From: Geodermatophilus saharensis | Lineage (GTDB): Bacteria; Actinomycetota; Actinomycetes; Mycobacteriales; Geodermatophilaceae | Assembly: GCF_900188205.1 (NCBI RefSeq) | Contig: NZ_FZOH01000003.1 | Location: 580,539-644,538 of the forward strand | Reading direction: 5' to 3' | Length of the DNA: 64,000 nucleotides | Shown here: positions 50,607 to 58,718 of the stretch, piece after piece | How positions within the stretch are numbered: position 1 is the first letter of the stretch | Layout: each line of letters starts with the position of its first letter | The notes under the pieces: model-generated | Database searches by the model: none | The model's input: the letters and a program-made list of their open reading frames with translations, nothing else | What the model was told of the DNA's origin: nothing | Program-made: the position numbers and the translations under genes

Positions 50607-51592
50607 CAGACCCCCTCCACCCCGAGGGCGCTCCGCAGCCAGCGGAGCTGGGCGCGCTGCTGGTGCGCCTGCCCGCCCTCGTGGTCGTTGAACGGGTAGA
50701 CCTCGATCTCCTTGGGGCCGCCGTACGCGTGATAGGCCGCGAAGACCGTCGACGGCGGGCAGACCTCGTCCATGAGGGCGACGGAGAACAGGGCCGGCGC
50801 CGCCGACCGGCGGCCGAGGACCGCGGCGTCGAAGTACGACAGGGTCTCGAAGACGCGGTCCACGCGGTCGCGGTGCGCCTTGAGGTACCGCACGATCTCG
50901 GCGTAGGGGTCGCCGGCGGCGATGCGCGCGGCCCGGGGGAAGTCGCAGAGGAACGGCACGTCGGGCAGGACCGCCCGCACCCCGCCCGCGAGCGCCGAGA
51001 CGGCCAGCGCGATGCCGCCGCCCTGGCTGATGCCGGTCACCGCGACCCGGTCGCCGTCGACCTCCGGGTGGGTGCGCAGCACCTCGAACGCGCGGACGGC
51101 GTCGGTGTGGACGCGCCGGTAGTAGTAGTCCTGCGGCGAGAGCACACCCCGGGTCAGGAACCCGGGCTGCGCCGCGGCGGAGCCCACCGGGTCACCGGTG
51201 TCCCCCACGGTCCAGCCGCTCCCCTGCCCACGGGTGTCGACGACGAGCTGCGCGAACCCCGCCGACGCCCAGAGGACGTGCTCGTGGGGCAGGCCCCGCC
51301 CGCCGTTGTAGCCCTGGTACTGGACGACGGCGGGCAGCGGGCGCTCGCCCCGCAGCGCCCGCGCGGGCAGGTGCAGCCAGGCGCGGACCTCGGACCCGCC
51401 GGAGCCGGCGAAGGACACGTCCTGGGTCTCGACGGCGACCAGGCCGGTGTCGACCGGCGTGCACGACGCGTCCAGCGGGAACTCGGCCGCCTCGGCCAGG
51501 GTCGCGTCCCAGAAGTCCCAGAGGTCGTCCGGGGCCGGGAGCTGCGGGTGGTAGCGCCGGAGCTCCTCCAGCGGGAGGTCGGTGTGCGGCAT
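50606..51592 (-). CDS. Acetyl xylan esterase / cephalosporin-C deacetylase, CE7
   Basis: 328 residues. CE7 signature residues: RGQGSGW oxyanion region, nucleophile Ser in VTGISQGGGIALAVSAL, Asp in VALMDEVCPPSTVFAAYH, and His in PFNDHEGGQAH. N-terminal LRRYHPQLPAPDDLWDFWDATLAEA matches the family. Cytoplasmic, and CE7 enzymes act on short acetylated xylo-oligosaccharides, which fits import by the neighbouring ABC system. ATG 51592 overlaps the GH3 stop by one base. Confidence 0.93.
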   Translation of the reverse strand: MPHTDLPLEELRRYHPQLPAPDDLWDFWDATLAEAAEFPLDASCTPVDTGLVAVETQDVSFAGSGGSEVRAWLHLPARALRGERPLPAVVQYQGYNGGRGLPHEHVLWASAGFAQLVVDTRGQGSGWTVGDTGDPVGSAAAQPGFLTRGVLSPQDYYYRRVHTDAVRAFEVLRTHPEVDGDRVAVTGISQGGGIALAVSALAGGVRAVLPDVPFLCDFPRAARIAAGDPYAEIVRYLKAHRDRVDRVFETLSYFDAAVLGRRSAAPALFSVALMDEVCPPSTVFAAYHAYGGPKEIEVYPFNDHEGGQAHQQRAQLRWLRSALGVEGV

Positions 51593-53961
51593 CAGGCGGG
51601 AGCCGGTCCGGGCTCGACGACGGACCCGGGGTGCAGCACCCGCTCGAACCCCACGGTGCGGCGGCTGCCGGTCAGCGTGAGGGGCAGCACCTCCCGCACG
51701 TCGGCGCTGGAGGCACCCACCCGCAGCTCCACGTCCCCCGGCTCGACGACGCGCGCGCCGTCCCGCCCGGGGAAGGAGGTCAGGTCGGCGTGCAGGGTGA
51801 ACCGGACGGTGGCGCCGGAGTGCGGCGCGAGGTCGACCCGCCGCGCGGCGAGCAGCGACTGCACCGGCCGGACCACCTCGGCGGCGACGTCGTGCAGGTA
51901 GACCTGCACGACCTCGGTGACCTCGCCGTCGGTGTCGTTGCGGAGCTCGACCTCCACCTCGGTGGTGCCCTCGGTGTCCCACTCCGGTCCGCCGGCCGCG
52001 CGGACCCCCGCCCAGGTCGCCGAGCCGTACCCCAGCCCGTGCCCGAAGGGGAACAGCGGGGTCGGGTCGACCGTGCTGACGTCGGTGCGCCGGCCCAGCG
52101 GCGCCGCGAGGTAGGTCGCCGGCTGGCTGCTCCCCGCGCGCGGGAAGCTCACCGGCAGCCGGCCCGACGGGGCCACCCGCCCGCTGAGGACGTCGGCGAC
52201 CGCGGGGCCGCCCTCCTCGCCGGGGAAGAACCCGCACACGACCGCGGCGAGCCGGTCGACCTGGCGGGACAGCTCGTACGGCCGGCCGACGAGCAGGACG
52301 AGCACCACGGGCGTCCCCGTCGCGAGCAGGGCCTCCAGCAGCTCCTCCTGGCGGCCGGGGAGCCGCAGGTCCACGGCGTCACAGCCCTCCCCGGAGGTGC
52401 CGTTGCCGAACAGGCCCGCCTGGTCGCCGAGGACGGCGACGCACACGTCGGCGTCGGCCGCGGCCCGGGCGGCGGCCGCGATGCCCTCGTCGTCGCCGCC
52501 CAGCACCGGGCAGCCCTCGGCGACGACGACGTCGTAGGCCGCCGGGTCCGCCCGCAGCGCGTCGGCGAGCGTCGGGATGTCCACCCCCACCGGCACGTCG
52601 GGGTGGTGCACGCCGACGTGCATCGGGAACGAGTAGCAGCCGAGCATCGCCTGGGCGGTGTCGGCGCGGGGGCCGACCACCGCCAGGCGCAGCCCGGGCC
52701 GCAGGGGCAGCGTCCCGTCGTTGGCGAGCAGGACCACCGAGCGGCGGGCGAGCTCCCCGGCGACGGCCCGGGACTCCGCGGAGTCGAGGGTGACCTCGCC
52801 GTCGACGACCGCCGGCGAGTCCGGCGACCAGTCGGGGTCCAGCAGGCCGAGCTCGCACTTCTGCAGCAGCACCCGGCGCAGCGCCCGGTCCACGAGGCCC
52901 TCGTCCACGGCGCCGCTGCGCACCGCGTCGACCAGCGGCCCGCCGTAGCAGTTCACCGTCGGCAGCTCCACGTCGATGCCCGCCTCCAGGGCGCGCGCGG
53001 CCGCCTCCGCCGGTGAGCCGGCCACGCCGTGCAGGGTCTGGAGGAAGGCGATGGAGAAGTAGTCGGCGACCACGGTGCCGGTGAAGCCGTAGGTCTCCCG
53101 CAGCAGGGACGTGAGCAGCGCCGGGTCGGCCGCCGAGGGCACGCCGTCGAGGTCGGTGTAGGAGTTCATCACCGACCGGGCGCCCGCCCGCAGGGCCATC
53201 TCGAACGGCGGGAGCAGCACGCCGGCGATCTCCCGGGGGCCGGCGGAGACCGGCGCCAGGTTGCGCCCGGCGCGGGAGGCGGAGTAGCCGACGAAGTGCT
53301 TGAGCGTGGCGACGACGCCGCTGGACTCCAGGCCGCGGACGTAGGCGCTGCCGATCGTGCCGACCAGGTGCGGGTCCTCGCCCATGGTCTCCTCGACCCG
53401 TCCCCACCGCAGGTCGCGGGCGACGTCGAGGACGGGGGCGAGCCCCTGGTGGACCCCGAGCCGGCGCATGCTCTGCCCGATCAACGCGCCCATCCGCGCC
53501 ACGAGGTCCGGGTCGAAGCTGGCCGCCCAGCACAGCGGCGAGGGGAAGGCGGTCGCCGTCCAGGCGGCCAGCCCGGTGAGGCACTCCTCGTGCACCAGCG
53601 CCGGGATGCCGAAGCGGCCGGCCGCCACGATCTGCCGCTGGCTCTCCGCGAGGCCCTTGGCCCCCACGAGCGGGTCGACGGGTGCGGTCCCGAACGGCCG
53701 GGTCAGCTGCCCGAGTCCATTGCGGACCAGGTCGTCCCAGTCCACCGGCGCGCCGGCCATCTCGTGCTGGTGCGGGGCGACCTCGCCCGCGGTCGCGTCG
53801 ATGCCCACCCAGACGCCGTAGAGCTGGGCGACCTTCTCCTCCAGCGTCATGCGCCGGACGAGGTCGGCCACCCGGTCCTGGGCGGGGAGGCCGGGATCGC
53901 GCCAGGGCGCGGACTCGGGATCGCTGCCGGTGTCGCTGCCGGTGTCGAGGTCGGTGCGCAT
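51592..53961 (-). CDS. Beta-xylosidase/beta-glucosidase, GH3
   Basis: 789 residues with the three usual GH3 parts: an N-terminal barrel, an alpha/beta sandwich from about 420 (LRLAVVGPRADTAQAMLG...) and a C-terminal fibronectin-III-like domain (VEVELRNDTDGEVTEVVQVYLHDVAAEVVRPVQSL). The nucleophile Asp is in TGTVVADYFSIAFLQTLHGVA; the substrate-binding pair in VATLKHFVGYSASRAGRN. No signal peptide. Close in pattern to intracellular beta-xylosidases, but glucosidase or other specificity is possible. ATG 53961; second gene of the operon, 74 bases after GH10. Confidence 0.92.
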   Translation of the reverse strand: MRTDLDTGSDTGSDPESAPWRDPGLPAQDRVADLVRRMTLEEKVAQLYGVWVGIDATAGEVAPHQHEMAGAPVDWDDLVRNGLGQLTRPFGTAPVDPLVGAKGLAESQRQIVAAGRFGIPALVHEECLTGLAAWTATAFPSPLCWAASFDPDLVARMGALIGQSMRRLGVHQGLAPVLDVARDLRWGRVEETMGEDPHLVGTIGSAYVRGLESSGVVATLKHFVGYSASRAGRNLAPVSAGPREIAGVLLPPFEMALRAGARSVMNSYTDLDGVPSAADPALLTSLLRETYGFTGTVVADYFSIAFLQTLHGVAGSPAEAAARALEAGIDVELPTVNCYGGPLVDAVRSGAVDEGLVDRALRRVLLQKCELGLLDPDWSPDSPAVVDGEVTLDSAESRAVAGELARRSVVLLANDGTLPLRPGLRLAVVGPRADTAQAMLGCYSFPMHVGVHHPDVPVGVDIPTLADALRADPAAYDVVVAEGCPVLGGDDEGIAAAARAAADADVCVAVLGDQAGLFGNGTSGEGCDAVDLRLPGRQEELLEALLATGTPVVLVLLVGRPYELSRQVDRLAAVVCGFFPGEEGGPAVADVLSGRVAPSGRLPVSFPRAGSSQPATYLAAPLGRRTDVSTVDPTPLFPFGHGLGYGSATWAGVRAAGGPEWDTEGTTEVEVELRNDTDGEVTEVVQVYLHDVAAEVVRPVQSLLAARRVDLAPHSGATVRFTLHADLTSFPGRDGARVVEPGDVELRVGASSADVREVLPLTLTGSRRTVGFERVLHPGSVVEPGPAPA

Positions 53962-54035
53962 GCTGTTCGGGGATCCGTCCTGTCTGGTTCGTCGCCGGTG
54001 CGGCGGGGGTCGGTGCGGTGGGTTCGGTGCGGCGG

Positions 54036-55307
54036 TCAGGCCAGGGTGACCGCCGCCGGCGGCGCGTCCGGTCGCAGCTGCCACGACGCGGAGCGGTCCC
54101 CCGCCGAGACCGAGTAGGTCCCGGCCCACCCGCGCACCGTCACCCGGCCCTCGCCGTCGGTCCGCAGCCGGGTCGGCGGCAGCCACCACTCCCCCCTGAC
54201 CAGGCCCCGGAGGGCGTCGTAGGCCGGCTTGGGGGTGCCGTCGGCGCGCACCAGTCCCGCGGGGGCACCCAGCCAGGCCCCGCGGTCGGTGATGCCCCAG
54301 TAGGTCACGGCCTCGACCGCGGGGTGCGACAGCAGCGTGGAGTAGTGGCGGACGACGTCGTCGGCCTGCCGCTCCTCGCCCGCGGGCGTGGAGGGCCACT
54401 CGTCGACCCGGTGGTCGTTGAGGTCCACGATCTCCGGGGGCATGAGGTCCCCGGACACCAGCGTCGTCTCGGTCCAGTGCAGCGGGAGGCCGTAGCGGGC
54501 GAACCGCTCCAGGACCTCCTGCGTCCGCTCCTCGCCCCAGTAGCCCTGGTGCATGTGGCTCTGCAGGCCGATCGCGTCGACCTGCACGCCGGCCTCGAGC
54601 ACCCCCTCGATCAGGCACTCGTACGCCGTCGACAGGTTGAAGTCGTTGAGCACCAGGGTGGCCGCCGGGTTCGCCGCGCGGGCCTCCTCGAAGGCCAGGC
54701 GGATGGTCGGGATGCGACCGATGCGCCGGCACAGCCGGGTGATCGCGTTCTGGCGGTCCTCGTTCGCGAAGACGGGCATGATCACGACCTCGTTGATCGC
54801 GTCCCAGGTGTCCACGAGCCCCGCGAAGGACGTGACCTCGCGTCGGACCCGCGCCCGCACGGTCGCCTCGACGTCGGAGTCGGGGTACTCGCGCAGCCAG
54901 TCCGGGGCGAGCGTGTGCCAGACCAGCGGGTGGCCCTTGACGGACACGCCCCGGTCGCGGAACCACGCGGCCGCCGCCTGCAGGCGCCGGGTGTCGGGCT
55001 GCCCCTGCACCGGCTCGAAGCCGGCCCAGTAGAAAGGCAGGGTCGCGGTGTCGAACACGTCCAGCCAGAGGTGCTCCAGGCGCTCGGCCGCCTCCGGGTC
55101 GGCTCCGCCGAAGACGTTCTCGCGCGCCTCGCCGTGCTCGTCGTTGGCCAGCCCCACGAAGTCGAAGCCGATGTTGCCGAAGGCGACGTCGTGCCGGGTC
55201 TGCTCGACCACCACGTCGGTGTCCGCACGGGGAGAGCCGTCGGCGGAGCGCACGACGAGCGTGCCCTCGATGCGGCGGACGGCGTCGGGAGATGTGGAGC
55301 AGGTCAC
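54036..55307 (-). CDS. Endo-1,4-beta-xylanase, GH10 (intracellular type)
   Basis: 423 residues. Barrel motifs: KGHPLVWHTLAPDW, acid/base Glu in DTWDAINEVVIMP, nucleophile Glu in LPLHWTETTLVSGD, and VTYWGITDRGAWLG. An N-terminal strand region (GTLVVRSADGSPRADTDVVVEQTRHDVAFGNIGF) precedes the barrel and a short beta region (RLRTDGEGRVTVRGWAGTYSVSAGD) follows. No signal peptide, so it should cut imported xylo-oligosaccharides in the cytoplasm. GTG 55307 has no ribosome site, but a -10-like TAACGA lies 6-7 bases upstream, so the mRNA may be leaderless. First gene of the operon and under the LacI-type operator. Confidence 0.92.
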   Translation of the reverse strand: MTCSTSPDAVRRIEGTLVVRSADGSPRADTDVVVEQTRHDVAFGNIGFDFVGLANDEHGEARENVFGGADPEAAERLEHLWLDVFDTATLPFYWAGFEPVQGQPDTRRLQAAAAWFRDRGVSVKGHPLVWHTLAPDWLREYPDSDVEATVRARVRREVTSFAGLVDTWDAINEVVIMPVFANEDRQNAITRLCRRIGRIPTIRLAFEEARAANPAATLVLNDFNLSTAYECLIEGVLEAGVQVDAIGLQSHMHQGYWGEERTQEVLERFARYGLPLHWTETTLVSGDLMPPEIVDLNDHRVDEWPSTPAGEERQADDVVRHYSTLLSHPAVEAVTYWGITDRGAWLGAPAGLVRADGTPKPAYDALRGLVRGEWWLPPTRLRTDGEGRVTVRGWAGTYSVSAGDRSASWQLRPDAPPAAVTLA

Positions 55308-55312
55308 TAGGA

Positions 55313-55332
55313 AATCGTTATCGACAACGATT
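55313..55332. promoter_or_regulatory. LacI-type operator between divergent hydrolase and importer operons
   Basis: AATCGTTATCGACAACGATT: perfect 7-bp arms (AATCGTT / AACGATT) with a 6-base centre, the usual shape of LacI/GalR sites. It lies five bases upstream of the GH10 start codon and overlaps the first two bases of the TTGACA -35 box of the importer operon, so one bound dimer could block both promoters. The LacI gene at the end of the importer operon is the obvious binder. Confidence 0.8.
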
Positions 55333-55359
55333 GACAGCGCAAGACCTGGCTGCGACCTT
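55331..55359 (+). promoter_or_regulatory. Promoter of the sugar importer operon
   Basis: TTGACA (55331-55336) is a perfect -35; 17 bases downstream GACCTT (55354-55359) is a weak -10 preceded by TGC, an extended -10-like feature. The start codon of the binding protein is about 54 bases further on. Confidence 0.5.
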
Positions 55360-55412
55360 CGGTGGTGTGTTCCACGCCACCACGGCGTGCGGAAGGACGA
55401 AGGGGTTCAAAC

Positions 55413-56705
55413 ATGCGGCGTTCGGGGCGAACGGCTCTCTCGGTGCTGTGCAGCAGCGCGGTGCTGCTGACGGCCACTGCCTGCGGCGGTGGTGGTGACA
55501 GCGCCTCGGGAGGCGACGACAACACGATCACCTGGTGGCACAACTCGAACAACGAGCCCGGCAAGGGCTACTACGAGCAGGTGGCCGCCGACTTCGAGGA
55601 GGCCCACCCGGGCGTCGAGGTCGAGGTCGTGGCCATGGCCCACGAGGACATGGTCGACAAGCTCGAGGCGGCGTTCCAGAGCGGCGACGTGCCGGACGTC
55701 TACATGGAGCGCGGCGGCGGCGAGCTCGCCGACCACGTGGAGGCCGGCATGGTCCGCGACCTGTCCGAGGACGCGGCCGAGGAGATCGACCAGATCGGCG
55801 GCTCCGTGGCCGGCTGGCAGGTCGAGGACAAGACCTACGCGCTGCCGTTCTCCGTCGGCGTCGTGGGCTTCTGGTACAACACCGAGCTCTTCCAGCAGGC
55901 GGGCATCACGGCCCCGCCGACCACGATGGAGGAGCTGGCCTCCACCATCGAGACCCTGAAGGGCGCCGGCATCACGCCGATCTCGCTCGGCGCGGGCGAC
56001 AAGTGGCCGGCCGCCCACTACTGGTACTACACGGCGGTCCGCTCCTGCTCCGAGGACGTGCTGACCGACGCCGTCACCAGCCTCGACTTCTCCGACCCGT
56101 GCTTCGTGCAGGCGGGCGAGGAGCTCCAGACGCTGATCGACACCGAGCCCTTCAACCCCGGTTTCCTGACCACGCCGGCGCAGGAGGGTGCCACCTCGGC
56201 CTCCGGCCTGCTCGCCACCGGGCAGGTCGCCATGGAGCTGACCGGCCACTGGGAGCCCGGCGTCATGCAGGGCCTCACCGAGGACGGCCAGGGCCTCGGC
56301 GACAAGACCGGCTGGTTCCCGTTCCCGGCGGTCGACGGCGGCGAGGGTGACCCCGAGGCGCAGCTGGGTGGCGGCGACGCGTGGGCGGTCTCGCAGGAGG
56401 CTCCCGACGCGGCGGTCGACCTCGTGAAGTACCTGCTCTCCGACGAGGTGCAGACCGGCTTCGCCGAGAACGACATGGGTCTGCCGACGATCCCCGCCGC
56501 CGGGGGCGCCGTCTCCGACCCGGCGCTGGCCCAGCTGCTCGAGGTCCGCGACGCGGCGCCGTACGTCCAGCTGTACTTCGACACGGCCTTCGGGGCGTCG
56601 GTCGGCGGTGCGATGAACGACGCGATCGCGCTGATGTTCGCCGGCGAGGCGACGCCGCAGGACATCGTGGACCAGACCCAGCAGGCCGCCGACCAGGAGC
56701 AGTGA
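55413..56705 (+). CDS. Sugar ABC transporter, substrate-binding lipoprotein (CUT1)
   Basis: 430 residues. Lipoprotein signal MRRSGRTALSVLCSSAVLLTATACGG with Cys24 as lipidation site. Then an SBP type 1 fold: NTITWWHNSNNEPGKGYYEQVAADFEEAHPGVEVEV, PDVYMERGGGELADHVEAG, ALPFSVGVVGFWYNTELFQQAGI. Anchored outside the membrane, it captures oligosaccharides for the two permeases. The neighbouring xylan enzymes make (arabino)xylo-oligosaccharides the likely ligands. ATG 55413 has AAGGGG seven bases upstream; an earlier in-frame GTG at 55362 is not needed. Confidence 0.92.
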   Translation: MRRSGRTALSVLCSSAVLLTATACGGGGDSASGGDDNTITWWHNSNNEPGKGYYEQVAADFEEAHPGVEVEVVAMAHEDMVDKLEAAFQSGDVPDVYMERGGGELADHVEAGMVRDLSEDAAEEIDQIGGSVAGWQVEDKTYALPFSVGVVGFWYNTELFQQAGITAPPTTMEELASTIETLKGAGITPISLGAGDKWPAAHYWYYTAVRSCSEDVLTDAVTSLDFSDPCFVQAGEELQTLIDTEPFNPGFLTTPAQEGATSASGLLATGQVAMELTGHWEPGVMQGLTEDGQGLGDKTGWFPFPAVDGGEGDPEAQLGGGDAWAVSQEAPDAAVDLVKYLLSDEVQTGFAENDMGLPTIPAAGGAVSDPALAQLLEVRDAAPYVQLYFDTAFGASVGGAMNDAIALMFAGEATPQDIVDQTQQAADQEQ

Positions 56706-56712
56706 TCCGACC

Positions 56713-57708
56713 ATGACCTCCCAGGGCGCCGTCACGGCGGCGGACCCGGGGGCGGCGGTCACCCGGCGCGCGAGTGCGCGCCGGGTGACCGGCCGGACTC
56801 CCGGTGGGACCGGCCGCCCCGGTCGTGACCGGGGTCGCAAGCGCCTGGAGATCCTCTTCTTCGTGGCGCCGGCCCTGGCGTTGATGGCGGTCTTCGTCGT
56901 CTACCCGGTCTTCTCCGCGGCCCGGATGTCGTTCTACCGCTGGAAGGGCTTCGGCCCGATGGTGGACTTCGTCGGCCTGCAGAACTACGCCCGCGTGCTG
57001 GCCGATGACGTCTTCACCGACGCGGTGGTGCACAACTTCGTCATCGTCTTCGCGTCGATCCTCGTGCAGCTGCCGCTCGGGCTGGCGCTGGCGCTGCTGC
57101 TCAACCGCCGCATCCGGGGGCGGGGGCTGCTGCGGACGATCATCTTCGTCCCCTACGTCCTCGCCGAGGTCATCGCCGGCGTCGTGTGGTTCCAGCTGCT
57201 GCAGCCCCGGTCCGGACTCCTCGAGACCATGCTGACGTCGGTGGGGGTCCCGGTCCCCGAGCAGGGCTTCCTCGGCACCCCCGACCTGGCGCTGGCCACG
57301 GTCTTCGTCGTGCTGACGTGGAAGTACCTGGGCCTGGCCGTGCTGCTGTTCCTGGCCGGGCTGCAGGGCGTCCCCGACGAGCTCTCCGAGGCCGCGCAGC
57401 TCGACGGCGCCTCGTGGTGGCAGACCCAGCGCCGCATCGCGATCCCGCTGCTCGCGCCCACCATCCGGACCTGGGTCTTCCTGTCCATGATCGGCTCGCT
57501 GCAGCTGTTCGACATGGTCTGGATCCTGACCGGCGGCGGGCCGGCCAACGCGACGACCACGATGGCGACCTACCTCGTCAGCCAGGGCACGCAGCGGAGC
57601 AACTTCGGCATCGCCGGAGCCGCGTCGGTCGTGCTGTTCCTGATCGGGTTCGCGCTGGCCGTCGCCTACCAGTTCCTGGTGCTGCGCCGCGACACCAAGG
57701 ACGCGTGA
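56713..57708 (+). CDS. Sugar ABC transporter permease, MalF-like
   Basis: 331 residues. A long polar N-terminus (about 1-44) is followed by six helices; the EAA loop is LSEAAQLDGASWWQTQRRIAIPLLAPTIRT, which docks the ATPase. Typical CUT1 first permease (FFVAPALALMAVFVVYPVFSAARMSFYRW). Only seven bases separate it from the binding-protein stop. Codons about 16-26 contain a perfect 14-bp hairpin, which may limit translation or protect the upstream message. Confidence 0.92.
   Translation: MTSQGAVTAADPGAAVTRRASARRVTGRTPGGTGRPGRDRGRKRLEILFFVAPALALMAVFVVYPVFSAARMSFYRWKGFGPMVDFVGLQNYARVLADDVFTDAVVHNFVIVFASILVQLPLGLALALLLNRRIRGRGLLRTIIFVPYVLAEVIAGVVWFQLLQPRSGLLETMLTSVGVPVPEQGFLGTPDLALATVFVVLTWKYLGLAVLLFLAGLQGVPDELSEAAQLDGASWWQTQRRIAIPLLAPTIRTWVFLSMIGSLQLFDMVWILTGGGPANATTTMATYLVSQGTQRSNFGIAGAASVVLFLIGFALAVAYQFLVLRRDTKDA
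56758..56789. promoter_or_regulatory. Perfect 14-bp hairpin inside the permease 5' coding region
   Basis: GTCACCCGGCGCGC (56758-56771), loop GAGT, GCGCGCCGGGTGAC (56776-56789). It is 45 bases after the permease start codon and 53 bases after the binding-protein stop. Its position is where other sugar operons have a stem-loop that raises binding-protein over permease expression. Confidence 0.6.
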
Positions 57709-57745
57709 CCCCGGTGGAGACGACACACGAGAGGAGGGCCCGGTG

Positions 57746-58582
57746 ATGGCCCGACGGGCGACGACGTACGGGCGGGGTGGCCCGCTGGTCTACCTGGTGG
57801 CGGCCGCCGTCGTGGCGGTCACGCTCGGGCCGGTGCTCTACGGCGCGCTCGGCGGCTTCCGCAGCAACGAGCAGCTGGCGCGCGACCCGGCCGGGCTCCC
57901 CGACCCGTGGGTGCTGGAGAACTACCGGGGCGTCGTCACCAACCCCGACTTCTGGCGCTACGCGCTGAACTCGACGGCGGTCGCCCTCATCACCACGGTG
58001 GTGGCGGTGCTCGCGGGCGTGATGGCCGCCTACCCCCTGGCGCGCTACCAGTTCCGGTTCCGCGAGCCGCTGTTCCTGGTGTTCGTGCTGGGGCTGCTCT
58101 TCCCGGCGGCCGTGGCCATCGTCCCGCTGTTCATCCTGGTGACGCGCGACCTGCAGCTGGGCAACACCTGGTGGGGCATCGCCCTGCCGCAGGCGGCGTT
58201 CGCGCTGCCGACGACGGTGGTGATCCTGCGGCCCTTCCTGATGGCGCTGCCGAAGGAGGTCGAGGAGGCGGCCATGCTCGACGGCGCCTCCCGGGTCGGC
58301 ATCTTCTGGCGGATCGCCCTCCCCCTGTCGATGCCCGGCCTGGTCACGGTCGGCGTCCTCGCCTTCGTCGCCTCCTGGAACGCCTACCTGCTCCCGCTCC
58401 TGCTGCTCCAGGGGGACATGCGCACCCTCCCGCTGGGCGTGGCCGACTACTCCACCGAGCACTCGGCCGACACCGCGGGTGTGCTGGCGTTCACGACCAT
58501 CGCGATGATCCCCGCGCTCATGCTGTTCCTGGCCATGCAGCGGCGCATCGTCAGCGGGCTCCAGGGTGCGGTGAAGGGCTGA
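57746..58582 (+). CDS. Sugar ABC transporter permease, MalG-like
   Basis: 278 residues, six helices. EAA loop VEEAAMLDGASRVGIFWRIALPLSMPGLVTV. N-terminal PLVYLVAAAVVAVTLGPVLYGALGGFRSNEQL is typical of the second CUT1 permease. GAGGAGG lies upstream; ATG 57746 is used, GTG 57743 just before it is equally possible. No ATP-binding gene follows, so the system must share an MsiK-like ATPase encoded elsewhere, as known for Streptomyces sugar importers. Confidence 0.92.
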   Translation: MARRATTYGRGGPLVYLVAAAVVAVTLGPVLYGALGGFRSNEQLARDPAGLPDPWVLENYRGVVTNPDFWRYALNSTAVALITTVVAVLAGVMAAYPLARYQFRFREPLFLVFVLGLLFPAAVAIVPLFILVTRDLQLGNTWWGIALPQAAFALPTTVVILRPFLMALPKEVEEAAMLDGASRVGIFWRIALPLSMPGLVTVGVLAFVASWNAYLLPLLLLQGDMRTLPLGVADYSTEHSADTAGVLAFTTIAMIPALMLFLAMQRRIVSGLQGAVKG

Positions 58583-58718
58583 GCCGGGCCCGGCCCACCC
58601 GGAGAGCCGCCGCGGGGACCGGCTCCGGGTGGGCGGGACCTCCGGCGCCGGTGTCCTGGACAGCGCAGCCCCCTCCTCTGGCACTGTGACCACCGAGGGC
58701 CTGACCGAGAAGAGGACC

